The notes: a model not told the origin generated them from the letters alone. 64,000 bases of DNA from JALZHR01 sp036388475 (GCA_036388475.1 DASVRT010000041.1:69376-133375), one strand, 5' to 3'. Numbered from the stretch's first letter, positions 14,957-24,377 are shown. Program-made: numbers and translations.

Positions 14957-17917
14957 ATGCGCTTTAGAAAAATTCTTTCTTTTTTTCTGTTATACATTTT
15001 TGCGGTCAACTCGGTTCTCGCCGGGCTTAATGTCGTCAAATCCAACGGCATCAGCTTAACCGGCGCGGACGGCATCCGCTATATCGGAACTTCCGGCATC
15101 TCTCTGACCGGAGCCGACGGCTTTCTCAACTACAAATCAAACGGAATTTCACTGACCGGCGCCGACGGTATCAGCTTAACGGGCGCGGACGGAATCAGCT
15201 TAACGGGCGCTGACGGCGCAACTTATACGGGCGCGGACGGTATTAGTTTAACCGGCGCGGACGGCATTTCATTGACCGGCGCGGACGGCATCAGTTTGAC
15301 CGGCGCGGACGGCGCGATTTCATTAACCGGCGCGGACGGCACAACTTACAGCGCCGATTCGATTATTATCAGAGGCGCGGACGGCATTTCATTAACCGGC
15401 GCGGACGGCGCGATTTCATTAACCGGCGCGGACGGCATTAGCTTGACCGGCGCGGACGGAATTTCATTGACCGGCGCGGACGGTATCAGTTTAACGGGCG
15501 CGGACGGCATCAGCTTAACCGGCGCAGATTCAATCACGGGCTTTAATTCCAACGGAGTCGTCTTCACCCTCGTTTCTCCCACGGGCATTTCATTAACCGG
15601 CGCGGACGGAATTTCATTGACCGGCGCCGACGGCATCAGTTTAACGGGCGCGGACGGCATCAGCTTAACGGGCGCGGACGACGAAAATCCGCCGGTTATG
15701 AGCGGCTTGCAGAGCGTCGACCCGGAACTGGCGCTGTGGATGAATCAAGCGACGGACGACAGCAATGTCAACGCCGTGATCGTTTTTCATCAATACCCGG
15801 CGGCGGCGGACATCGCGAAATTGCAGCAGCTCGGCATCACCGGCGGAACGATTTACCGTGTGCTGCCGATGGTGATGGTGTCCGCGACGCGCCCGCAGCT
15901 TATCGCCGTTTCGCGTCTGCCGCAGATTCGCTCGATTTACGGCAACCGGACTTTATCGTCGAACCTCGACCCGTTTTTTAATAAAACGCAGGTGCAGCGC
16001 GTCAACGCCGACCGCGATTTACAGGCGCACAATTCGGGCTTGTCAATTTCGGGACGCGGCGTCACGGTCGCCGTTCTGGATACGGGCATCAATTCGCTGC
16101 ACAATGATTTATCGGGCAAAGTCATCCAAAACGTGCGGCTTCAGGATACGCAGAGCGCCGCGCTCGGCTTCATCAATCCGCTGGCGGTCGAAAATGTTCC
16201 GAATACAGACCCGGTCAGCGGTCACGGAACTTTCGTGGCGGGCGTGATTGCCGGAAGCGGCTCGATGTCCGGCGGAAAATATAACGGCGTCGCGCCGGGC
16301 GCGAGAATTCTCGGTCTGGGTGCGGGCGATTTAAACCTGACGCACGTTCTCGCCGGATTCGATTACATTCTGGAAAAAGGCGCCGGCTACAACGTGCGCG
16401 TCATCAATTGCAGCTTTTCGGCAAATACCGTCTACGATTTTAATGACCCGGTTAATATCGCCACGAAAACGCTGAGCGAACGCGGCGTCAACGTCGTTTT
16501 TTCGGCGGGAAATTCCGGCGCGGGCAACGGAACTTTGAACCCGTATGCCGCCGCGCCGTGGGTGGTCAGCGTCGGCGCGACCGACGATAAGGGCAATCTG
16601 GCTGGATTTTCTTCGCGCGGCGTGTTCGGCGACGCCGCGCATACGCCTTCGATTGTCGCGCCGGGCGTGAACGTTATCAGCCTGCGCAGCACGGTTTCGC
16701 AGACGAGCGCTTTAGGCATTCCGACGGATTTGCAAAGACTGTCGGCGACCGAATTGCCGTTTTACACGACCGCCAGCGGCACGTCGTTTTCCGCGCCGCT
16801 CGTGGCGGGAACGATTGCGATGATGCTCGAAGCGAATCCGAATCTGACGCCGGCGGAAGTCAAAGACGTGCTGCAACGGTCGGCGACGCCGATGCCTTTA
16901 AATTACCGGCACGAAGCCGGTGCGGGAATGCTCAACGCTTACGCGGCGGTTCTGGAATCGGCTTTTCCGGTCAGAAGAACGGGAATTTTCCGCGCGACGC
17001 TGGAAACGCACTCGGTAAATTTTGTCACTTCCGTGACGCAGACTTTCAATCAGACCGTCGCGCCCGGCGCTAATGCCGTGACCGACCTTTCGATTCCCGC
17101 CAACGCCATTCAATCGAATGTCGGCATCGCGTGGGGCGGTCAGAGCATTAACGATTTGGGAATGAAGATTTACGATTCGAACGGCGTTCTGCGCGGCGAA
17201 TCGAATAATCTGAATACCATGGAACTGACCGGCAGGCGCGAAAAAGTAAATTTAATTAATCCGCCGAACCAGGCGTATCAGGCGGTCTTTCAGCACACGA
17301 ACAGCAATTTCGCTTCGGCGCAAAGCATTTTCGGTTTGGTCGAGACTTCCAGAGTCGAATACGCGCCGTTCGGCGATGTCGGCAATTTGCCGGCGGACGC
17401 ACAAAGCTCCATTTACGACAGCCTGCGCAGATTTTTAATGCTTCCGCAGGGCGCGAATTTTCGTTCGACGACCGTCGTCTCGCGTGCCGATTTAGCGTCG
17501 GCAATCGTCCGCGGCGGACGCGTTCCGCAATACGCGGCAAAAGCGCCGATGTATTCCGACATCAGCGATTTAACGACGCGCAGCGTGGTCGAAAGCGTGC
17601 AATCGAACCCGTCGGGCAAATTAATTTTCGACGCTGCGAGCGGAAGCGCGTTTCGTCCCGACGCGGCGGCGGCGAAACTCGTCGCGGCGGTGGCATTTGT
17701 CAAAGCGGCAAATCTCGAAAATCTGGCGGCAACGACGCCTTTCCCGTGGGCGATTGCCGACGCCGGTTCGATTCCGAACGAATGGCGCGGTTACGTCGCC
17801 GTCGCCTTGCAGAAAGGCTTTCTGAAACTGGACGGAAATAATTTCAACCCGAACCGCGCGATAAATCGGCTCGAACTGGCGCAGGCGATGAACAAAATCG
17901 TCCAAACGGGAAATTAA
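14957..17917 (+). CDS. S8 subtilisin with N-terminal GISLTGAD octapeptide array
   Basis: Secreted subtilase of 986 residues. After a signal peptide (ILSFFLLYIFAVNSVLA), residues 31-241 are built of an 8-residue unit, GISLTGAD. I count 19 exact ISLTGAD plus variants (ATYTGAD, IIIRGAD) and short insertions (IRYIGTS, FLNYKSN, SITGFNSNG). A propeptide-like region follows, then the catalytic domain with D375 (VLDTGIN), H423 (SGHGTF) and S610 (SGTSFSAP) and the oxyanion Asn519. The C-terminus has SLH-like repeats as in the paralogue at 5521. Third codon positions vary among copies, so the repeat is kept at protein level. The Gly/Asp spacing recalls calcium-binding RTX repeats, but the period is 8, not 9. 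Confidence 0.9.
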   Translation: MRFRKILSFFLLYIFAVNSVLAGLNVVKSNGISLTGADGIRYIGTSGISLTGADGFLNYKSNGISLTGADGISLTGADGISLTGADGATYTGADGISLTGADGISLTGADGISLTGADGAISLTGADGTTYSADSIIIRGADGISLTGADGAISLTGADGISLTGADGISLTGADGISLTGADGISLTGADSITGFNSNGVVFTLVSPTGISLTGADGISLTGADGISLTGADGISLTGADDENPPVMSGLQSVDPELALWMNQATDDSNVNAVIVFHQYPAAADIAKLQQLGITGGTIYRVLPMVMVSATRPQLIAVSRLPQIRSIYGNRTLSSNLDPFFNKTQVQRVNADRDLQAHNSGLSISGRGVTVAVLDTGINSLHNDLSGKVIQNVRLQDTQSAALGFINPLAVENVPNTDPVSGHGTFVAGVIAGSGSMSGGKYNGVAPGARILGLGAGDLNLTHVLAGFDYILEKGAGYNVRVINCSFSANTVYDFNDPVNIATKTLSERGVNVVFSAGNSGAGNGTLNPYAAAPWVVSVGATDDKGNLAGFSSRGVFGDAAHTPSIVAPGVNVISLRSTVSQTSALGIPTDLQRLSATELPFYTTASGTSFSAPLVAGTIAMMLEANPNLTPAEVKDVLQRSATPMPLNYRHEAGAGMLNAYAAVLESAFPVRRTGIFRATLETHSVNFVTSVTQTFNQTVAPGANAVTDLSIPANAIQSNVGIAWGGQSINDLGMKIYDSNGVLRGESNNLNTMELTGRREKVNLINPPNQAYQAVFQHTNSNFASAQSIFGLVETSRVEYAPFGDVGNLPADAQSSIYDSLRRFLMLPQGANFRSTTVVSRADLASAIVRGGRVPQYAAKAPMYSDISDLTTRSVVESVQSNPSGKLIFDAASGSAFRPDAAAAKLVAAVAFVKAANLENLAATTPFPWAIADAGSIPNEWRGYVAVALQKGFLKLDGNNFNPNRAINRLELAQAMNKIVQTGN
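15047..15679 (+). repeat. 24-bp coding tandem repeat (GISLTGAD)
   Basis: DNA encoding the octapeptide block of the subtilisin. Copies differ mainly at synonymous sites (TTAACC, TTGACC, CTGACC for Leu-Thr; GCGGAC, GCCGAC for Ala-Asp), and the runs are interrupted by four unrelated inserts. In-frame length of 24 bp per unit means gain or loss of copies would not break the gene. Confidence 0.9.
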
Positions 17918-17941
17918 ATTTGCATCAAAACAAAAACTTTG

Positions 17942-17968
17942 GGCTTCTTCTTCGGAGGAAGCCTTTTT
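17942..17968 (+). terminator. Intrinsic terminator with TTCG tetraloop
   Basis: GGCTTCTTC (17942-17950), TTCG loop, GAGGAAGCC (17955-17963), then TTTTT. It ends the subtilisin transcript. It also shows that the reading frame opening at 17939 is not the true start of the next gene. Confidence 0.85.
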
Positions 17969-18052
17969 ATTTGCCAAAAACAAGGCAGAAATTTGATTGC
18001 TGTGATTAAATTATTTTTGATTGTTATGATTAAATTATTTCTGAGGTCATTC

Positions 18053-19771
18053 GTGAAAAATATAATAATTTTATTCGTCGTTTTCGTTTTCTTTGTTTCG
18101 CCCGTCACGCCCGCGCCGAACGCGGACAAAAAGCAGGAAAAATGGGTTGAAAAAACTGTGAAACAGATGAGCCTGCGCGAGAAAATCGGGCAGATGATAA
18201 ACGTCCGGCTGGTCGGCGATTTTACGAATTTTCAGAGCGAGCGATTCACCGATTATCGCCGCGAGGTCGAGCAGAACAAAATCGGCGGCTTCACGGTTTA
18301 TCGCGGCGATGCGAACACGATTGCCGGTCTGACCAACGAGCTTCAGCGAATTTCAAAGGTTCCGTTATTCTTCGCTGCCGATTACGAGCGCGGTTTGCGG
18401 ATGAACGTCCGCAACGGCACGCCTTTCACGACGAATATGGGCGTCGGCGCGGCGGGCGACGTGCAGGCGGCTTACCGGCAGGGCAAAATCATCTGCGAGG
18501 AAATGCGCGCCATCGGCGTCAACTGGCTTTTCGCCCCGGTCGTGGACATCAACAACAATCCCGACAATCCGGTGATAAACGTTCGCAGCTACGGCGAAAA
18601 TCCGCAAAAAGTCGGCGAATTCGGCTCGGCGCTGGCGCGAGGCGTGAAAGAGGCGAATTGTCTCGCGACCTTGAAACATTTTCCCGGTCACGGCGACACG
18701 GCGACCGATTCGCACATCGGGCTTTCGGTCGTGCCGATTGATAAAGCGCGGCTCGACGCGGTCGAGCTTGTCCCGTTTAAAATGGCGATTCAGAGCGGCG
18801 TCGATTCGGTAATGACGGCGCATCTCGCTCTGCCGCAAATCACGAACGACGAAATTCCGGCGACTTTAAACGCGAAAGTTTCGACCGACATTCTGCGCCG
18901 CGAATTAAAGTTTGACGGCATTATTTCGACCGACGCGATGGAGATGGGCGCGATTATCAAAAATTATTCGGAAGAAAAATCGGTCGTGATGGCGGTGCAG
19001 GCGGGCGCGGACGTGATTCTGCTGCCGCTGAATTCGACCAACGCGATAAACGCCGTCGAAGCCGCCGTCAAGCGCAATGAAATCACCGAACAGCGCATCG
19101 ACGAATCGGTCCGGCGTTTGCTGAAAGCGAAATACCGGCTCGGCTTGACGCAGAATACGCAGGTCGATTTGACGAGAGTCAATCAACTCGTCGAGAACCC
19201 CGCAAACGTCCGCGAGGCGAATTCGATTGCCGAAAAATCAATCACGCTTTTGCGCAACGCGAACGAGATGCTGCCTTTGAGCGTCGAAAAAGCGAACGGG
19301 GCTTTATTTGTCGTCGTCGCCGCCGACGATGAGCCGGTCGAAGGCGCGGCGTTTATGCCGGAAGTCCAGAGACGCGCGCAAAACGCAAAAATTCTGCGGC
19401 TCGATTTTCGGACGACCAGAGAAGAATTCGAAAAAGTTTCAGCCGACGCCCGAAATTTCGATTCAATCGTGCTGGCGGTTTTCGTCAAGCGCGCGGCGGG
19501 CAAGGGAACGGTCGCGCTGCCGGAAAATCTGACGAGTTTTGTTCAGCAAACCGTGGCGATGAAAGATAAAAACGTGGCGGTCGTCGCTTTCGGCTCGCCG
19601 TATCTGATTCGACAGTTTCCCGAAGCGCGCGTTTACGCCGTGACTTACGCCATCGAAGAAGTCGGACAAAACGCCGCCGTCAGAACGCTTTTCGGCGAAG
19701 TTCCGTTTCAGGGAAAATTGCCCGTCCGCATTCCGAGCCTGTTTGAAATCGGCGCGGGGATTGCTAAATAA
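18053..19771 (+). CDS. nagZ: Glycoside hydrolase family 3 beta-N-acetylhexosaminidase (NagZ-like)
   Basis: Removes N-acetylglucosamine from muropeptides or chitin-type sugars, a cell-wall recycling function. The diagnostic motif KHFPGHGDTATDSH is present, as is the STDAMEMGAI strand with the nucleophile Asp. A C-terminal domain of about 200 residues follows the TIM barrel, as in two-domain Bacillus-type NagZ enzymes. The frame opens at 17939 inside the upstream terminator. I choose GTG at 18053 because GAGG lies 7 nt before it and it gives a clean signal peptide (KNIIILFVVFVFFVSPVTPA); ATG at 18026 is an alternative. The signal suggests export, unlike cytoplasmic Gram-negative NagZ. Confidence 0.88.
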   Translation: MKNIIILFVVFVFFVSPVTPAPNADKKQEKWVEKTVKQMSLREKIGQMINVRLVGDFTNFQSERFTDYRREVEQNKIGGFTVYRGDANTIAGLTNELQRISKVPLFFAADYERGLRMNVRNGTPFTTNMGVGAAGDVQAAYRQGKIICEEMRAIGVNWLFAPVVDINNNPDNPVINVRSYGENPQKVGEFGSALARGVKEANCLATLKHFPGHGDTATDSHIGLSVVPIDKARLDAVELVPFKMAIQSGVDSVMTAHLALPQITNDEIPATLNAKVSTDILRRELKFDGIISTDAMEMGAIIKNYSEEKSVVMAVQAGADVILLPLNSTNAINAVEAAVKRNEITEQRIDESVRRLLKAKYRLGLTQNTQVDLTRVNQLVENPANVREANSIAEKSITLLRNANEMLPLSVEKANGALFVVVAADDEPVEGAAFMPEVQRRAQNAKILRLDFRTTREEFEKVSADARNFDSIVLAVFVKRAAGKGTVALPENLTSFVQQTVAMKDKNVAVVAFGSPYLIRQFPEARVYAVTYAIEEVGQNAAVRTLFGEVPFQGKLPVRIPSLFEIGAGIAK

Positions 19772-19797
19772 GAATTAGCCTGCGAAACACGAAAAGA

Positions 19798-20172
19798 ATG
19801 AGAATAAAAATCAGCGAAATCAGCGGTAATAAAATTGTGTTCAAATCGCTATTAGGAATCGGCAAAGGTTTTTGGATGAGCGACCCGTTGCCGCGACTTG
19901 ATGAATCTTATGAAGTTGAAATTGAAATAAATGATTCTTTAAAGTGGGGAGAAAATGTATCTTTTGCGGAAGAAGATAAAGAAGTTATCGCGATGGATAA
20001 TGAATATGGACATATTCAAGGGAAAGTCGGGGGCATTGATTCCGACGGATTGGTGATTCTTCGCCTCGGGGATTCTATAATTATGCTTGATAATTTTATT
20101 CCTTCGCCGCCAAACGAATCATTTATTCGACTTGAAGCCATTACGCTTCAACTTTTTAATGCCTGCATTTAG
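19798..20172 (+). CDS. Small protein of unknown function
   Basis: A 124-residue soluble acidic protein with no signal peptide or membrane segment. It looks beta-rich (KISEISGNKIVFKSL, YEVEIEINDSLKWGENV, GLVILRLGDSIIMLDNF), suggesting a small barrel or sandwich. I do not recognise it. Its codon usage is clearly more AT-rich than that of the flanking genes, which hints at recent acquisition. It starts 27 nt after the GH3 stop and faces the queD group convergently. Confidence 0.6.
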   Translation: MRIKISEISGNKIVFKSLLGIGKGFWMSDPLPRLDESYEVEIEINDSLKWGENVSFAEEDKEVIAMDNEYGHIQGKVGGIDSDGLVILRLGDSIIMLDNFIPSPPNESFIRLEAITLQLFNACI

Positions 20173-20200
20173 CTTAATACTCCGACACTGAAAATCTATT

Positions 20201-20584
20201 TTATGAAACCTGGTAAGTCGCGATGCTGGTCGGCGTTTCGTAGCAGCGGACTTTGTAGACCTGCACTCTCGCGTCGTCCACGCGCGAGGCGATATATTCC
20301 AGAATATATCGCGCCAGATTTTCCGCCGAAGGATTGAGTTCCTCGTCAAACGGCGGCAGCTCGTTCAGATTGCGATGGTCGAGGTATTTCACAATCTCGT
20401 CCGCCGCTTTTTTCAAATCGCCGAAATCTATCAGCAAACCGATGTTGTTAAGCTCTTCGCCGCGCGCAAAAATCTCGATTTTGTAATTGTGACCGTGCAG
20501 GTTCTCGCATTTTCCCTTGTAGCCGCGCAATTGGTGCGCGCTGGAAAAATTGCGTTCAATCATTACTTCGTAAAAACTGCTCAT
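20201..20584 (-). CDS. queD: 6-carboxy-5,6,7,8-tetrahydropterin synthase
   Basis: Converts 7,8-dihydroneopterin triphosphate to 6-carboxytetrahydropterin, the second step of queuosine/7-deazaguanine synthesis. Zinc ligands H17 (FSSAH), H30 and H32 (LHGHNY) and the catalytic C26 (CENLHGH) are present, as are LDHRNLN and the substrate-binding Glu in NPSAENLA. The length (127) is normal. The ATG overlaps the stop of the upstream TonB-domain gene by one base (TAATG), indicating translational coupling. No other queuosine genes are in the window. Confidence 0.92.
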   Translation of the reverse strand: MSSFYEVMIERNFSSAHQLRGYKGKCENLHGHNYKIEIFARGEELNNIGLLIDFGDLKKAADEIVKYLDHRNLNELPPFDEELNPSAENLARYILEYIASRVDDARVQVYKVRCYETPTSIATYQVS

Positions 20585-20976
20585 TAATATTGTTTTCTGA
20601 ATTTATATTCTATCAGCTTTGAGACTGTCACCGGCTCGCCGTTTTTAATCGCGGGTTTGAATCTTATTCCGCCCGCCGCTTTGACGGCTTCGCGGTCAAA
20701 ATCGTCACAGCCCGAAGAAATTACAATCTTCGCATTAGTCACTTTCGCCGATTTGTCGAAAGTCACCCGCAGCCTTGTCAACCCGCGGCTTTGGTGCGGG
20801 CAGTTGCCCGTCTTGGCAAACGGCTTGTGTTCTATCTCCAGAGGTCTGTCTTTTTCCTGCGTCGCGGTTTTTTGTTTGCCGGTTGAATCGGGCGGCGTCT
20901 GCTGCGCGTTTGAAGCGACCACAAATACTAAAGCGAAAAAGAAAACCGCGAATAACGATTTACAGAATTTTTTCAT
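20584..20976 (-). CDS. TonB C-terminal domain protein (paralogue 1)
   Basis: A 130-residue exported protein: signal peptide (SLFAVFFFALVFVVASNAQ), a short charged linker, then a TonB C-terminal-like domain (VTFDKSAKVTNAKIVISSGCDDFDREAVKAA, split here by function as strand-helix; FKPAIKNGEPV). There is no Pro-rich periplasm-spanning linker, so it is probably not a full energy transducer for outer-membrane receptors. It lies 19 bp after its paralogue and overlaps queD. Confidence 0.78.
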   Translation of the reverse strand: MKKFCKSLFAVFFFALVFVVASNAQQTPPDSTGKQKTATQEKDRPLEIEHKPFAKTGNCPHQSRGLTRLRVTFDKSAKVTNAKIVISSGCDDFDREAVKAAGGIRFKPAIKNGEPVTVSKLIEYKFRKQY

Positions 20977-20995
20977 AATAACTCTCCTGGATTTT

Positions 20996-21394
20996 CTAAC
21001 GAATTCCGGCTTTATATTCGACGGATTTTGTCACCGTCACGGCTTCGCCGTTTTTGATTTCCGGCTCGAATTTTATTTTTTTCGCGACTCGCACAGCTTC
21101 TTTGTCAAAATATTCGCAGCCCGAAGTGTTGACGATTTCCGCGTCGGTTACTTTTCCCGAACTGTGAAAGGTGACTCTGACCCTGATAGACAAGCGGGAA
21201 TCTCCCTGAGTTTCAAAACACTGCCGGAAACTGTCGATGCTCGGCGGAGTTTTTCGGATTATTTTCAAAGGCTGATTTACAGTCCCTTGTTCTTTGGTTG
21301 AATTGGCTGAGTTGTCCGTCTGCGCGTTTGCCGCGCCGACGGATAAGAGCGCGAAAAACAGAAGAGAGAACAGTGCCGCAACAAGTTTTTTCAT
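20996..21394 (-). CDS. TonB C-terminal domain protein (paralogue 2)
   Basis: A 132-residue exported protein of the same build as the next gene: signal peptide (LVAALFSLLFFALLSVGAANAQ) and a C-terminal TonB-like domain (VRVTFHSSGKVTDAEIV, FEPEIKNGEAVTV). The two share the SGC-x-x-F/Y-D-x-EAV motif and arose by tandem duplication. A conserved Cys in SGC could be redox-active or structural. Function unknown; TonB-like modules of this size are abundant in Acidobacteriota. Confidence 0.78.
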   Translation of the reverse strand: MKKLVAALFSLLFFALLSVGAANAQTDNSANSTKEQGTVNQPLKIIRKTPPSIDSFRQCFETQGDSRLSIRVRVTFHSSGKVTDAEIVNTSGCEYFDKEAVRVAKKIKFEPEIKNGEAVTVTKSVEYKAGIR

Positions 21395-21486
21395 AAATTT
21401 AACCTTACCTTAAAAAAATTCCAAACCTCACTGCCGGCGTTCAATCATTACTTTGCAGAACGACGACAGGCTTAAATCAATTATAG

Positions 21487-22092
21487 TTAAATCTTTTCTT
21501 TTTGAAACGGCTTGACGTAAACTTCGTCCAGAATCGCGGCGCTGTCGACCAGCACTTTTTTATTTATTTTCGCGTCCCGTTCTTTCAGATAATCGCAAAT
21601 ATCCTCGACATATTTCCAGCTATCGCCGGTGCCGGAGAGAATCGTTCGCGGAATCGGGCGCGTCCGAATTTCGACTTCGGTCAGATTTTCGTTGATTTTC
21701 TTTAAATTGATGGTAACGATGTCGCCGAAACTATGCCATTTCATCCGGGTTCTGAATTTTATGACGCCGCTTTCCGGGCTTTCCTCTTTGATTTTTGCCG
21801 GATTCAGGTCGTCAACCGCTTCGCGGCAGCATTCAAAGGCTTTCCGGTAATTCAGCAAAAGCGTTAAAGTTCGCCGCTGTCTGACTATATAAATTTCCTC
21901 GTTGTTTCTCCTGCCGGTAACTTTTCTCGCTATCGCGTCGTTCCAAAGCATAGTGACAAATCCAACCGCCGCGCCGGAAACTGCATAATAAAGCAGCCAA
22001 TCGGCACTAATGGATTTATCAAATAAAAAATGCATCAAAACATAAGCGACGACAAAGTAGAGAGGAAGATAAATCCAGCGACTGATTTTCAT
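21487..22092 (-). CDS. Membrane protein of unknown function
   Basis: A 201-residue protein with two N-terminal membrane segments (WIYLPLYFVVAYVLMHFLF and WLLYYAVSGAAVGFVTMLW) and a cytoplasmic or periplasmic domain of about 140 residues rich in beta strands (VIKFRTRMKWHSFGDIVTIN, TEVEIRTRPIP). The soluble part resembles START-like or bacterial PH-like folds in pattern, but this is a guess. It follows dinG by 12 bp and probably shares its transcript. Confidence 0.65.
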   Translation of the reverse strand: MKISRWIYLPLYFVVAYVLMHFLFDKSISADWLLYYAVSGAAVGFVTMLWNDAIARKVTGRRNNEEIYIVRQRRTLTLLLNYRKAFECCREAVDDLNPAKIKEESPESGVIKFRTRMKWHSFGDIVTINLKKINENLTEVEIRTRPIPRTILSGTGDSWKYVEDICDYLKERDAKINKKVLVDSAAILDEVYVKPFQKEKI

Positions 22093-22104
22093 AAACGCCT
22101 CAAT

Positions 22105-24057
22105 TTAATCGAAAATATTTGCCACGTCTTTTAATTCTGCCGTAATTCGCATTCGCGGTAAAGAATTCAGAAAATCTCTGCCGTAGCCTTTCGTGCGCAG
22201 GCGCGGGTCAAGAATGGCGATGACGCCTTTGTCGCTCGCGCTGCGAATCAATCTGCCGACGCCTTGTTTGAGCGTGATAATCGCTTGCGGAACGGAATAA
22301 TCGAAAAACGATTTGCCGCCGTTTTCGTCGATAAAACGCGTTCGCGCGGCAACAATCGGGTCGGTCGGGACGGCGAAGGGAAGCTTGTCGATGATGACGC
22401 AGGAAAGCTGACGCCCGCGCACATCGACGCCTTGCCAGAATGAAGAAGTCGCAAACAAAACCGCGTTATTCGTGTTTTTGAACCTGTCCAGCAGCGCGCT
22501 TTTCATCATCGAGCCTTGCACGAAGCAGGGAAAATCGACGCGCAAAGAGACGAGTTCGTAAAGCGCGTTCATCGACTGGTTGCTGGTACAGAGAACGAAA
22601 GCGTGTCCTTTGGTGACGTTGACAATCTTGACGATTTCGTTTGCCGCGTGCTGCAAAAATTCCGGCGAGCGCGGGTCGGGCATCGCTTTCGGCAGATAAA
22701 CAATCGCCTGTTTCTGATAATCGAACGACGAGGGCGCGAGCAGCGAATCGGAATTCTCGTTGTCCAAGCCGAGACGATTTTTGATGAAATCGAATTTCCC
22801 GTTGCTCGAAAGCGTCGCCGAAGTCATCACGACCGTTTCGGTTTTGTCGAAAAGCTTGTCCTGCAAAAGCGCGGAAACGTCAATCGGCGAGGCGCGCAAG
22901 AATACGCCTTTGCCGCGCCGCTCTAACCAGTAAACATAATTTTTTTCGGCTTGCGTGCAGATAAAATCGAGGTCGAAACGCGTTTGCCGGGTGCGGCGCA
23001 CGACCGATTCGATTTCGCTTTTATCGTCCTTCAGATTGTCCAGAGTCGTTTCCAGTCTTTCCAGAGTGTTGTCCAGATTAAAATACGCTTCGCCGAGCGC
23101 GGTCGCTTCGATTTCGCCGGATTTCGTTCTCTGGGCGAATGAGCCCTGCACGAGCGGGAAACGCCCGTCCTGACTGCGCCCCTGCGCGAAACGCGCCCAG
23201 AACTGGTCGGCAAGCCCGATGATTTTGGCGGAAAGCTTCGTCAAATCGCGATTCAGAGCGACGTCCGTAATCGGCAAACGCTCGACATCTCTGACCAGCT
23301 CGTCAATCTGAAAACTGGAAACCTGAAAGCCGAAATAATCGGCGGCGATGTCTTCGATTAAATGCGCCTCGTCGAAAATCACGGCGGCGTAATCGGGCAA
23401 AACTCTGCCGAATTCGTTGCCGCGAATGTTTAAATCGGCGAAAAAAAGATGATGATTGACGATAACGATGTCGGCTTCTTCGGCGCGGGCGCGCATTCTG
23501 GTAATGAAACAGTTTTCAAACTCGGCGCATTTCTGCCCGATGCAGGCTTCGCCCTTGGCATTGATGTCGCGCCAGTAAGAGAGATTTTCGGGCAAATCTA
23601 TCAGCTCGGCTTTGTCGCCCGTCGCCGATTCGCGCGACCAGCGAGAGACTTTCTGAAAACTGTCGAATTCGTCGAGGCTTTCCAGAATCGGCTGCGTTTC
23701 GGCTTTTTGGATGCGATACAGGCAGGCGTAGTTCGAACGCCCTTTCATATACGCCGCCGTAAATTTTTTCGGCATAATCTTTTGCAGAAACGGGATGTCT
23801 TTTTCCATTAATTGCTCCTGCAAATTTTTCGTTCCCGTCGAGATGACGATGCGTTTGTTTTGTCCGAGCGCGGCGGCGATTGCCGGGACGAGATACGCCA
23901 AAGTCTTGCCCGTTCCGGTTCCGGCTTCGACAATCAGGTGTTTTTTTTCTTCGAACGCGCGCAGCACCGCCGCCGCCATTTTTATCTGACCGGGACGAAA
24001 TTCGTATTCCTTATGATATTTTGCGATGAGCCCGTTTTTTCCAAAAATTTCTTCCAT
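22105..24057 (-). CDS. dinG: DinG-family ATP-dependent DNA helicase
   Basis: A superfamily 2 (Rad3/XPD-like) 5'-3' helicase involved in repair and R-loop or replication-fork processing. Visible: Q-like FRPGQIKMA, Walker A VEAGTGTGKT (K51), an iron-sulphur cluster candidate set (YACLYRIQ, then CIGQKCAEFENCF), DEAH box in VIFDEAHLIED, and the C-terminal motif VI QGVGRLIRS. Length 650 fits DinG without the exonuclease domain. It heads the minus-strand group leading to queD. Confidence 0.92.
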   Translation of the reverse strand: MEEIFGKNGLIAKYHKEYEFRPGQIKMAAAVLRAFEEKKHLIVEAGTGTGKTLAYLVPAIAAALGQNKRIVISTGTKNLQEQLMEKDIPFLQKIMPKKFTAAYMKGRSNYACLYRIQKAETQPILESLDEFDSFQKVSRWSRESATGDKAELIDLPENLSYWRDINAKGEACIGQKCAEFENCFITRMRARAEEADIVIVNHHLFFADLNIRGNEFGRVLPDYAAVIFDEAHLIEDIAADYFGFQVSSFQIDELVRDVERLPITDVALNRDLTKLSAKIIGLADQFWARFAQGRSQDGRFPLVQGSFAQRTKSGEIEATALGEAYFNLDNTLERLETTLDNLKDDKSEIESVVRRTRQTRFDLDFICTQAEKNYVYWLERRGKGVFLRASPIDVSALLQDKLFDKTETVVMTSATLSSNGKFDFIKNRLGLDNENSDSLLAPSSFDYQKQAIVYLPKAMPDPRSPEFLQHAANEIVKIVNVTKGHAFVLCTSNQSMNALYELVSLRVDFPCFVQGSMMKSALLDRFKNTNNAVLFATSSFWQGVDVRGRQLSCVIIDKLPFAVPTDPIVAARTRFIDENGGKSFFDYSVPQAIITLKQGVGRLIRSASDKGVIAILDPRLRTKGYGRDFLNSLPRMRITAELKDVANIFD

Positions 24058-24104
24058 TTAGATTATTATTTTTCCCAAAAAAATTCAATTTTGCCGATTT
24101 CGAT

Positions 24105-24133
24105 TTGACTAAATCTTACGTTTTTAGTATAGA
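24105..24133 (+). promoter_or_regulatory. Promoter of the first M36 fungalysin
   Basis: TTGACT (24105-24110), 17-nt spacer, TATAGA (24128-24133). The implied leader is about 240 nt and covers the rest of this intergenic gap, including the conserved hairpins at 24298-24338. Confidence 0.6.
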
Positions 24134-24295
24134 TTGAGTTTGCAAATCACCATTGCTCTTAATAATAGCTACGTAAGGTTACTCTGCCGCGCTTTCTTTT
24201 CGGAAGTATACATAGCTGCCAATCATAGCAAATTGTAAACGTAAACTTGTTCTGTGTCGAAGCAGTTTTTCGATGCTTTTTATATATACAAATCT

Positions 24296-24377
24296 GTCCT
24301 TATTTTTAAGGTAATAAATCATAACTACATAAAGTAGTGAAAAACTTATCCCGTTATTAGTCTTTAGGAGGGCTTAA
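24296..24377 (+). promoter_or_regulatory. Conserved 5' leader element, copy 1
   Basis: Nearly the same sequence stands before the second M36 gene (28938-29022). Shared parts in order: GTCCTTA hairpin CCTTA-TTTT-TAAGG (24298-24311), AT-rich link, ACTAC-ATAAA-GTAGT hairpin (24324-24338), CCCGTTATTAG, and TTTAGGAGG as the ribosome-binding site. Loops differ between copies while the stems are kept. Confidence 0.6.

Noticed and set aside
15047..15679. Regular 24-bp repeats looking like a CRISPR array
   Set aside because: Repeats are contiguous, in frame and code for GISLTGAD; there are no unique spacers and no cas genes nearby.
24134..24295. Known riboswitch in the long leader of the first M36 gene
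   Set aside because: I looked for c-di-GMP, TPP, cobalamin and SAM core motifs and found none; this part is also not conserved before the second copy.
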